Shown here: positions 1 to 4,985 of the stretch, one piece after another
Numbering within the stretch: the stretch's first letter is position 1
Layout: each line of letters starts with the position of its first letter
Assembly: GCA_030628805.1 (NCBI GenBank)
Contig: DAOVQG010000241.1
Location: forward strand, 1 to 7,342
Length of the DNA: 7,342 nt
DNA from: JAGMDK01 sp023128695
GTDB taxonomy: Bacteria > Planctomycetota > Phycisphaerae > UBA1845 > Fen-1342
Direction: 5' to 3'
Notes under the pieces: model-generated
Databases searched by the model: none
What the model was told of the DNA's origin: nothing
The model's input: only the letters and a program-made list of their open reading frames with translations
Made by a program: the position numbers and the translations under genes

Positions 1-118
1 CCCGGCATTTATGCCGGGTAAACGAGCTTTATTCCCCCTCCTTTCCTCCGCCGCCGAAGGCGGCGGAGGAAAGGAGGGGATTCTGACTCCGACCTTTCAA
101 CCCGGCATAAATGCCGGG
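1..118. repeat. Composite palindromic element with 18-bp inverted terminal units
   Basis: Positions 1-18 and 101-118 are exact reverse complements of each other. Each is itself a palindrome, CCCGGCAT/ATGCCGGG around a TT or AA centre. Between them, 35-79 forms a 21-bp perfect hairpin. The whole block is therefore nested and nearly symmetric. It resembles a REP/BIME-like or MITE-like intergenic element, or a transcript-end structure for a gene to the left of the window. No target-site duplication can be judged because the left edge is the window edge. The structure is seen directly; the element class is inference. Confidence 0.6.
35..79. repeat. 21-bp perfect hairpin, GAA loop
   Basis: The left arm 35-55 pairs without mismatch to 59-79 around the 3-nt loop GAA at 56-58. 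The stem is extremely GC-rich next to the loop. No T-run follows on either strand, so it is not a canonical intrinsic terminator. It could still stop or protect transcripts as a bidirectional hairpin. Confidence 0.7.
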
Positions 119-144
119 CCTAGCGCGCAACCTCCCCACTGTAG

Positions 145-166
145 CGTCCGGGCCCTGTACCGGACG
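145..166. repeat. Hairpin CGTCCGG/CCGGACG
   Basis: Seven perfect pairs (145-151 with 160-166) enclose an 8-nt loop. No T-tract follows. It lies 27 bp after the composite palindrome and may belong to the same structured intergenic region. Function unknown. Confidence 0.4.
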
Positions 167-225
167 TCGCGCGAAAGCCTCTGACCGGAAATGGCACCAG
201 CATCAGTGGCCCCTGCGAGGCGATT

Positions 226-239
226 CCCACAAATGTGGG
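226..239. repeat. Short palindrome CCCACA-AA-TGTGGG
   Basis: A 6-bp inverted repeat with an AA centre has the same layout as the 18-bp units at 1-18 and 101-118: CCC at one end, GGG at the other, CA..TG inside. It could be a small operator for the downstream gene or a degenerate relative of the repeat. The symmetry is seen; any role is speculation. Confidence 0.3.
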
Positions 240-435
240 TAACAGCAAACTCAAGAGCAGTGGCACACATTCCAATCGATACGCAACCCGTCAAATCAGG
301 GCTGACAGAGCCCCGGGGGGAAAACCCTACTATTTCTACTCCGCTTCCGTGCGATTTGTGACGATTTATCCGGAGCAGGTGACGGCCTTCACATTCTGTG
401 ATCGGTTGGATGCCACAGAAGTGGGAAGCAGGCGG

Positions 436-1491
436 ATGACCGAGAGCGCGAAGACCCAGATCATCATCGTTGAAGACGAATTTGCCACCCGCAAGCTCAT
501 CCAGCGGCAGCTTGAACGGGCCGGATACCGAGTTATAGCGTGCGGCGACGGCCGCGCCGCGCTCGAACCCATCTCGAAGATGGGCAGCGGCATTGTCCTG
601 GCCGATTGGTCGATGCCGGAAATGGACGGGCTCGAACTATGCCGGACGATTCGCGAACTGGAGCGGATGCAGGCGCTTACCCATATCTACTTCATTCTGC
701 TGACCGCCCACAACAGCAAGGAGCAGGTCATTGAAGGCCTCAAGGCGGGTGCCGACGACTACCTCACCAAGCCGTATCATGCGGGCGAACTCCTGGCTCG
801 CATCCAAGTGGGGCAGCGTATCCTGCGGCTGCAAGAAGAACTGCTCCAGCGCAACATCGAATACCAAAAGGCCAATACGCAACTGGCCCTGTTGACCCGC
901 AAGCTGGAGGAGCTCGCCAACACCGACGGGCTGACGGGACTCGCGAGTCGCCGCTTTTTGTTCGAGCGGTTTAACGAGGTCTGGGACCTCGCCGAGCGGT
1001 ACGGACACCCGTTTGGCTGCCTCATGCTGGACGTGGACAAGTTCAAGAAGGTCAACGACACGTACGGGCATGACGCCGGCGATGCGGTTCTAAAAGAGGT
1101 CGCCCGGATCATCCGCGAGACCGGGCGGCGCCCCGACATGTGCGGCCGCATCGGCGGCGAAGAGTTCGTCGTGCTCTGCCCGGAGACGGCGCGAGACGGT
1201 CTCGTCGCACTGGCCGAGCGCATCCGCCAAAACGTGGCCGCTCATACAATCGTCTGCGACGACATTCAGATCAAGGTGAGCATCAGTTGCGGCGTGGCCG
1301 AGAAAACGCCGGCCACGCCGAGCCCGGAGGAACTGCTCAAGAACGCCGACGCGATGCTCTATGCGGCCAAGGGAAACGGTCGGAACCAGACCTGGGTTGC
1401 CACGGGCACCGGCAGCGGGGAGCCGGTTGCGGCCGCCGAGCCGCCGAGCTGCTATAATCCCCCGTATGCGAATTCTGATAACCAACGATGA
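436..1491 (+). CDS. Response regulator with GGDEF domain (diguanylate cyclase, PleD/WspR-like)
   Basis: This 351-residue cytoplasmic signalling protein should make c-di-GMP from two GTP when phosphorylated by a histidine kinase. The REC domain covers about residues 7-125: acidic pocket E13/D14, phospho-acceptor D57 in LADWSMPEMDG, switch residue T90 and conserved K112 before proline. A helical, probably coiled-coil linker (about 126-160) joins it to the GGDEF domain (about 161-325). That domain has metal-binding D199 and an intact GGEEF at 240-244. An RxxD inhibitory site (R231-D234) lies exactly five residues before GGEEF, so product inhibition is expected. ATG 436 was chosen because REC starts right after it and a weak GGGAAG lies 7 nt upstream. 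The frame is open further upstream without domain content. No kinase gene is in view. The last 26 bp overlap surE in another frame. Confidence 0.93.
   Translation: MTESAKTQIIIVEDEFATRKLIQRQLERAGYRVIACGDGRAALEPISKMGSGIVLADWSMPEMDGLELCRTIRELERMQALTHIYFILLTAHNSKEQVIEGLKAGADDYLTKPYHAGELLARIQVGQRILRLQEELLQRNIEYQKANTQLALLTRKLEELANTDGLTGLASRRFLFERFNEVWDLAERYGHPFGCLMLDVDKFKKVNDTYGHDAGDAVLKEVARIIRETGRRPDMCGRIGGEEFVVLCPETARDGLVALAERIRQNVAAHTIVCDDIQIKVSISCGVAEKTPATPSPEELLKNADAMLYAAKGNGRNQTWVATGTGSGEPVAAAEPPSCYNPPYANSDNQR
1453..1458 (+). promoter_or_regulatory. TATAAT box that could give a leaderless surE transcript
   Basis: A perfect sigma-70-type TATAAT sits inside the end of the diguanylate cyclase gene. 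Its last base is 7 bp before the A of the surE ATG at 1466, the usual distance from a -10 box to +1. Upstream only a poor TTGCGG (1427-1432) with a 20-bp spacer is seen. surE has no Shine-Dalgarno sequence, which fits leaderless translation. The box may also be chance. Confidence 0.35.
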
Positions 1492-2260
1492 CGGGATTCT
1501 AGCGCCGGGGATCGAAGCCCTTTACCAAGCCGTATCGGACCTCGGCCACGTGGACGTGGTGGCCCCGGACGATTCGCAGTCCGCCATCGGGCATGCCATT
1601 TCCGTGCTCAAGCCGCTGCTCGTTCGACGGGTACACGTCAACAACGTGTTCCACGGCTGGAGCGTGGCGGGGCGGCCGGCTGACTGTGTCAAGCTGGCGT
1701 TGATCGAGCTGCTGGACGAGCGGCCCGATGTGGTCCTCAGCGGCATCAACGCCGGGGCCAACGCCGGGATCAATGTGCTCTATAGCGGGACGATCGCCGG
1801 AGCGATGGAGGGGGCGCTGATGGGCGTGCCGTCGGTCGCGTTCTCGCTCACCTTGTCCGACGAGTTGGACTTCCGCAAGGCCGGCCGCGTGGCCCGGATG
1901 ATGCTGGAGCCTTTCATCGCCGCGCGACCGGAGCCCGGCGCCTGTCTGAGTATTAACATACCTCCGTTGGACAAGGGCTGGCCGCGGGGCGTGCGGTGTT
2001 GTCCGCAGTCGCCGACCAATTGGGAGGAGCATTACGAGAAGCGGGTCGATCAAGACGGCCATGCGATTTACTGGCTCGACGGGAGTCTCCCCGATCACGA
2101 CGCATCCTCGGAGACCGACCTGGCGGCGATTCGCGAAGGATATGTCGCCGTAACCCCCCTGCGAGCAAACCTGACGCATTGGAAAAAGCTGGGACCGATC
2201 GCCGAATGGAATTGGCCAGCCTCGTTCGGGCAGGGCGACAGGACTTCCGCGGCGGACTGA
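1466..2260 (+). CDS. surE: 5'/3'-nucleotidase SurE
   Basis: This 264-residue protein is of normal SurE length. SurE is a metal-dependent phosphatase that removes the phosphate from nucleoside 5'- and 3'-monophosphates and is linked to stationary-phase survival. The family signature MRILITNDDG opens the protein. Metal ligands and catalytic residues fall at the canonical numbers: D8, D9, S39 (in DSQSAIGH) and N95 (in SGINAGANAG). The conserved YSGTIAGAMEG stretch follows. ATG 1466 is fixed by this N-terminus; the frame is open further upstream but adds non-homologous sequence. There is no ribosome-binding site. Translation may be coupled to the overlapping upstream gene or start on a leaderless mRNA from the TATAAT at 1453. 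The gene converges on the minus-strand gene ending at 2295 with no clear terminator between them. Confidence 0.96.
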   Translation: MRILITNDDGILAPGIEALYQAVSDLGHVDVVAPDDSQSAIGHAISVLKPLLVRRVHVNNVFHGWSVAGRPADCVKLALIELLDERPDVVLSGINAGANAGINVLYSGTIAGAMEGALMGVPSVAFSLTLSDELDFRKAGRVARMMLEPFIAARPEPGACLSINIPPLDKGWPRGVRCCPQSPTNWEEHYEKRVDQDGHAIYWLDGSLPDHDASSETDLAAIREGYVAVTPLRANLTHWKKLGPIAEWNWPASFGQGDRTSAAD

Positions 2261-2294
2261 TAGGTGGCCGGCGTGACCGTCAAGAACGGTGCGA

Positions 2295-3269
2295 TCAAGC
2301 CAGCACGATGAGCTGATCCGGATCGGCTTCTTCCCGGGCACACCCGGCGCGCTGCTTGCTGAACAGCTTGGCACACTTGGCCCGCCGGGCGGGATCATGG
2401 CTGTAACGCCAATGATCGACCAGGCCCAGGGCGTCCGCGCAATTGGTCGCGCTGGCGGGATACTGTCGCCAATGCTCGGCCCCCAAGGCGCGGTGGAACG
2501 CGGCCGGTCCGCACACCGGCTGCCCCGTGCGCGCCCGCAGGACGAAGTTGTACGCGATCCCGAGCGCCGCGACGACGCCGTCGATGGCATCTCGGCCGTA
2601 CCGTGCGCTCAACTCGGCCAGATGCACCATGATCCGATCGTCGGGAATGGGGACAATCTCTTGACGGATGAACGCTTCCAGCGGCCGGCCCAAGCGGTCT
2701 ACCCATTCATCAATATGGCGTGCCGCCGCGGCACCCGCGCGATGGGCGAACGCTTCGAGGGCGGGCTGGCCATACTGTTCGGCCTCAGCCAGCCGCCGCA
2801 ACGTCGCGGTGAGGCCGCGCTTCGGGGAGTAGGTACAGAAGACGGCCTCGCCGAAGTTGCTCCCCCAGCGTTTCATCGCCTCGCTCAGCAGTCGGCGTCC
2901 CAGCCCGCGCCAGGAGCGATTGGGCGTGGCCGTGATTTCATAGGCACAAACGTATCCGGCCGGCGGGGCGGCGGACAGCGACGGCTGAGCCGGGTCTGAT
3001 AATTGATCGCGACTCAAGTGGAACTTTCTCGTCGCCTTCCATTTCACGTACGCCAACAGGGTGCCGCCGCCGTTGGTCTCATAAAGCAGATCGACGTGGT
3101 CACTGCGGAGTTCGGCGATGAAACGGTCCCGGCAGAGTTGGCCTTCCCACGTACTCGGCCAAGCCCGGCAGTGCAACTCATAAGCGGCCTCGTGCCACCG
3201 CGCGGGGAACTCCCCCGGGGCGTAGCCCGCATGACGGACGGCGTTCACTTGGGTAACCGCGTTAACCAT
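2295..3269 (-). CDS. GNAT-fold acyl-CoA enzyme, possibly malonyl-CoA decarboxylase-like
   Basis: This 324-residue, probably cytoplasmic protein has no signal peptide. Residues about 106-128 look like GNAT motif A (acyl-CoA binding), with R-G-L-G at 121-124 after an EIT strand. Two further stretches resemble the malonyl-CoA decarboxylase family, recalled from memory: VFCTYSPKRGL (143-153) against VFxxLSPxPGF, and FHRALGAEHWR (258-268) against FHxxNGAxxWR. These would supply a catalytic Ser (S148) and His (H259). It is shorter than full decarboxylases and its N-terminal part is not recognised. The substrate is unknown; a plain N-acetyltransferase is the alternative. ATG 3269 lacks a clear Shine-Dalgarno sequence, so the start is uncertain. 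The gene stands alone on the minus strand and converges on surE. Confidence 0.75.
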   Translation of the reverse strand: MVNAVTQVNAVRHAGYAPGEFPARWHEAAYELHCRAWPSTWEGQLCRDRFIAELRSDHVDLLYETNGGGTLLAYVKWKATRKFHLSRDQLSDPAQPSLSAAPPAGYVCAYEITATPNRSWRGLGRRLLSEAMKRWGSNFGEAVFCTYSPKRGLTATLRRLAEAEQYGQPALEAFAHRAGAAAARHIDEWVDRLGRPLEAFIRQEIVPIPDDRIMVHLAELSARYGRDAIDGVVAALGIAYNFVLRARTGQPVCGPAAFHRALGAEHWRQYPASATNCADALGLVDHWRYSHDPARRAKCAKLFSKQRAGCAREEADPDQLIVLA

Positions 3270-3274
3270 TGCAC

Positions 3275-3691
3275 TCAGGCCGCCTGCTTGGGACCGCTGA
3301 ACAAACGGCTTCTATCTGATGCTATCCTTCCAATCGGGCCGCCGCCGTACCCTCTATCCAAATCGGCTCTCGCTCGGGGAGGGTTCAGATAATCCCAGCG
3401 GTCACGGTCCGCGCTTTTGCACGCGTGCGGCATTGCGCGGCACGGCTGCAATTGCACAGCACAGTAGCAGTACTGCAACACGCCGGTCGCGGCGCGGCAG
3501 ACAGGAATTTGCGCGGGATTTTGCAGGAACCTGTCGGCGGTGATGTAAAAGGGCTGCACCGGAATGGCCGACGCGGCGTCCGCGGCGCTCGTCGGCCAGC
3601 CCGCTGGGGCCCACATGTATCGGCGGCCTGAAAACGTCCTCAGGGTCAGGCCGAGCGAGGGTGCCGTGGGAGGACACAGGCGAATGGGCAA
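3275..3691 (-). CDS. Doubtful small ORF upstream of the GNAT gene
   Basis: A 138-codon frame ends 5 bp before the ATG of the minus-strand GNAT-like gene, which is operon-like spacing. Its middle (about residues 30-95) has C/G-ending codons and several cysteines (PVC, YCYC, PC, HAC), as a real gene could. The last third uses AGA and ATA codons and reads like non-coding intergenic sequence. There is no Shine-Dalgarno sequence, signal peptide or known domain. It is listed only so that the possibility is recorded. Confidence 0.15.
   Translation of the reverse strand: MPIRLCPPTAPSLGLTLRTFSGRRYMWAPAGWPTSAADAASAIPVQPFYITADRFLQNPAQIPVCRAATGVLQYCYCAVQLQPCRAMPHACKSADRDRWDYLNPPRARADLDRGYGGGPIGRIASDRSRLFSGPKQAA
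3565..3598. repeat. Hairpin TGGCCGACG/CGTCGGCCA
   Basis: Nine perfect pairs (3565-3573 with 3590-3598) enclose a 16-nt GC-rich loop. There is no T-tract, so it is not a typical terminator. Function unknown. Confidence 0.35.
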
Positions 3692-3768
3692 GGACCAAGA
3701 TACTCACCATGTCCCAGCGCACATGGCGGTTTGCCTCCGACGGTCCTTGACCCACGATTGTCTCTTTT

Positions 3769-3862
3769 CCTCCTTTGGCGGTCGTCGGGCGCGCCGCGAG
3801 CGCGTCCGGCGGCCTTTGTGTTGGAGCAAGCCCGGTCTCGAAAGGAGGTGCCGATGACGTGA
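3769..3862 (+). promoter_or_regulatory. Structured leader: SD/anti-SD pair, hairpin and two-codon ORF
   Basis: AAAGGAGGTG at 3841-3850 is a complete match to the ribosome-binding consensus. Five nt after GGAGG comes ATG ACG TGA (3854-3862), an ORF of two codons. CCTCCTTT at 3769-3776 is fully complementary to AAAGGAGG at 3841-3848. Between them, 3780-3814 folds into a 14-pair stem (three G-U) with a 7-nt loop, followed by TTTGTGTT. The layout resembles an SD-sequestering leader, or an attenuator ahead of the gene at 3996. Alternatively it is the remnant start of a lost gene. The pairing is seen; regulation is inference. Confidence 0.35.
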
Positions 3863-3871
3863 ATTCTCCGC

Positions 3872-3890
3872 GGGAGGGGAGGGGGTGGGG
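3872..3890 (+). other. G-quadruplex motif with one-base loops
   Basis: Four runs of 3, 4, 5 and 4 guanines are separated by single bases (A, A, T). This is the most stable class of parallel quadruplex pattern. More GG pairs follow to 3900. It lies on the coding strand about 105 bp before the ATG at 3996, so it could act in the DNA or in the leader RNA. The motif is seen; folding is expected but untested. Confidence 0.55.
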
Positions 3891-3924
3891 ATGGAGGTGG
3901 CATTCCCTCTGGCCCGAAAAGAGG

Positions 3925-3953
3925 TTGCTGAATTTGGTGTTTTGTTGTTGAAT
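3925..3953 (+). promoter_or_regulatory. Weak sigma-70-like promoter for the 3996 gene
   Basis: TTGCTG (3925-3930) and TTGAAT (3948-3953) are 17 bp apart in a locally AT-richer stretch. They match 3 of 6 and 4 of 6 consensus bases. Transcription would begin near 3960 and give a leader of about 36 nt containing the ribosome-binding site at 3985. The call rests on position more than on match quality. Confidence 0.25.
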
Positions 3954-3995
3954 GAAGACACGTGAAACTGGCAAGACTGAAAAAGGAGTTGCGTT

Positions 3996-4793
3996 ATGCG
4001 TACGTTTACCAAGAGGTTTCCATGGGCCGTCGGCATCGGCCTGCCCGTTATTGTGATTGGTGCCTTGGCTATATCGTTCGGGCTACTTCCGAGAAACGCC
4101 GCCGCCGATCCGCCACGGCTGGCATCGGTCGGTCAGGAAGCGGCGTCGTTAGACATTAGTGATATCGGCCGTATCTCCGTCCTCAACGACGGGAAGGTGC
4201 TCGCCCAGTGGGGCGACTTCCTGAATCCCAATGCCGCTGAGGCAGATGAGGTCGTCCCGTATTCCACGCTCGGTGTGGAAACCGAGGAGATGGATCTTGT
4301 CAAGGCTGGGAGCGAGTGGTCCCTACGCAGGCACGATGCGACCCTGTCTCGAACTGCCGCGACTTCTGCCGTCACCCTGCGCATCCGCCTTGGACAGGAA
4401 CCTGCCGACGCTGACGGCTGTCAGCGTTATGCCGTTTTCCAGATGACCGGCATCCTAACGCTTCAACCAGCGACGGAGGGTACCGGCTGGCTGCTTTCGA
4501 TTGAGGACCTCTCCGGCCTCGAACGGTTTTCGTTGAAGCTAGAGCAGAAATCCCCGACCGCAGAGCCGCCTTCGGGACGCGGTGGTGACACGGGCGAACA
4601 CCACAACTACTGCAGCGCCACCTGCCCGGGTGGCCCCTTCCACCCGGGTGGAAGTTGCGAGGTCGACAACTGCGACGGCATCGCTTGGTGCTTCTGCGGC
4701 CTGATCGGCGAGCCGCACTGCGTTTGCATCAGTCGTCTGTTCGCGCTTCCAATCAAGGTAACGTCAGCCCCGTCTGGCTATGAGGCGAATTGA
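3996..4793 (+). CDS. Secreted protein with C-terminal eight-cysteine module
   Basis: This 265-residue protein of unknown family begins with a clear export signal: basic n-region (R2, K6, R7), hydrophobic helix about 11-31 and a likely cleavage site after AAA at 35-37. A membrane anchor is the alternative. Residues about 40-185 look like a soluble, strand-rich domain with one cysteine (C142). A Pro/Gly-rich hydrophilic linker (about 186-203) leads to a compact tail with cysteines at 206, 210, 221, 226, 232, 234, 242 and 244. These are eight in 39 residues and include two CxC pairs. The even number and export suggest four disulfides. The N-domain-linker-tail layout resembles a precursor carrying a cysteine-rich peptide, as in some bacteriocins. 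No cleavage site is proven. GGAG at 3985-3988, 7 nt before ATG, fixes the start. The gene leads a co-directional group with a thioredoxin-fold protein. Confidence 0.85.
   Translation: MRTFTKRFPWAVGIGLPVIVIGALAISFGLLPRNAAADPPRLASVGQEAASLDISDIGRISVLNDGKVLAQWGDFLNPNAAEADEVVPYSTLGVETEEMDLVKAGSEWSLRRHDATLSRTAATSAVTLRIRLGQEPADADGCQRYAVFQMTGILTLQPATEGTGWLLSIEDLSGLERFSLKLEQKSPTAEPPSGRGGDTGEHHNYCSATCPGGPFHPGGSCEVDNCDGIAWCFCGLIGEPHCVCISRLFALPIKVTSAPSGYEAN
4625..4648 (+). repeat. Hairpin within the cysteine-tail coding region
   Basis: CCCGGGTGG pairs perfectly with CCACCCGGG around a 6-nt loop. It lies exactly where the Gly/Pro-rich loop between C210 and C221 is encoded, so repeated Pro-Gly-Gly codons may explain it. 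An mRNA role is possible but not needed. Confidence 0.4.
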
Positions 4794-4832
4794 GGGCAGG
4801 TCCCGTAGTACGGCCTATGCCATGTGTAGGCG

Positions 4833-4868
4833 GCTTGGGCGTCAAGCATACTCGCTTGGCGCCCAAGC
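4833..4868 (+). terminator. Strong hairpin in the 192-bp gap (terminator or processing site)
   Basis: Fifteen pairs (4833-4847 with 4854-4868, one G-U) enclose the 6-nt loop ATACTC. It sits 40 bp after the stop of the cysteine-tail gene and about 118 bp before the thioredoxin-fusion gene. No T-run follows, so full intrinsic termination is doubtful. An attenuator or an mRNA-stabilising 3' hairpin that sets different levels of the two genes is equally possible. Confidence 0.4.
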
Positions 4869-4985
4869 GGTACTATTGTATCGACGCGTACCTGACTTGA
4901 TGTGGTTCTGTGGCGCAGCGCTCCGGCGCGCCTCGAATACCTGTAACAAATGAAGGTAAGATAACTCATCGTGAAAGGATCACTA

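Larger units (their letters stand above)
1..435. other. Non-coding leader before the response-regulator gene
   Basis: No convincing gene lies here. The diguanylate cyclase frame stays open upstream to about 235, but that extension shows no recognisable domain and the REC domain starts only after 436. The stretch holds the composite palindrome (1-118), a hairpin at 145-166 and a small palindrome at 226-239. No good sigma-70 promoter was found by eye. Confidence 0.6.
3270..3995. other. Long intergenic region rich in secondary structure
   Basis: About 725 bp between two divergent genes with no convincing coding region. Open frames on both strands are arginine/proline-rich and low in recognisable content. 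The stretch holds paired 10-bp palindromes (3447-3456 and 3467-3476), a 9-bp-stem hairpin (3565-3598), a 14-pair hairpin (3780-3814), a perfect ribosome-binding site with a two-codon ORF (3841-3862), a G-quadruplex run (3872-3890) and a weak promoter (3925-3953). It should carry the control regions of both flanking genes. Confidence 0.6.

Noticed and set aside
235..435. Upstream in-frame extension of the diguanylate cyclase
   Set aside because: The 67 extra residues show no domain or signal peptide, and the start would fall inside the 226-239 palindrome. The REC domain begins naturally at ATG 436.
200..435. c-di-GMP riboswitch upstream of the diguanylate cyclase
   Set aside because: I looked for the conserved GEMM core and found no matching set of stems and tetraloop sequences.
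2261..2294. Terminator between surE and the convergent gene
   Set aside because: Only a 5-bp ACCGT/ACGGT stem is present, with no T-tract on either strand.
1499..2590. 363-codon minus-strand frame across surE
   Set aside because: It lies opposite an unmistakable SurE and is Arg/Pro/Ser-rich with no domain.
2289..2999. 236-codon plus-strand frame opposite the GNAT-like gene
   Set aside because: It is composed of Arg/Gly/Pro-rich sequence with no motifs, while the opposite strand shows GNAT and decarboxylase-like motifs. It is a GC-rich shadow.
3859..3951. 30-residue GTG ORF after the perfect Shine-Dalgarno site
   Set aside because: Its Gly/Trp/Arg content comes straight from the G-run, it has no conserved feature, and the spacing from the SD is long for a GTG start.
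3402..3974. Open frame of 190 codons on the minus strand
   Set aside because: It reads through the G-quadruplex and hairpin region as Pro/His/Arg-rich low-complexity sequence (HPHPLPSRGEF type), typical of translated intergenic repeats. It has no domain and no ribosome-binding site.
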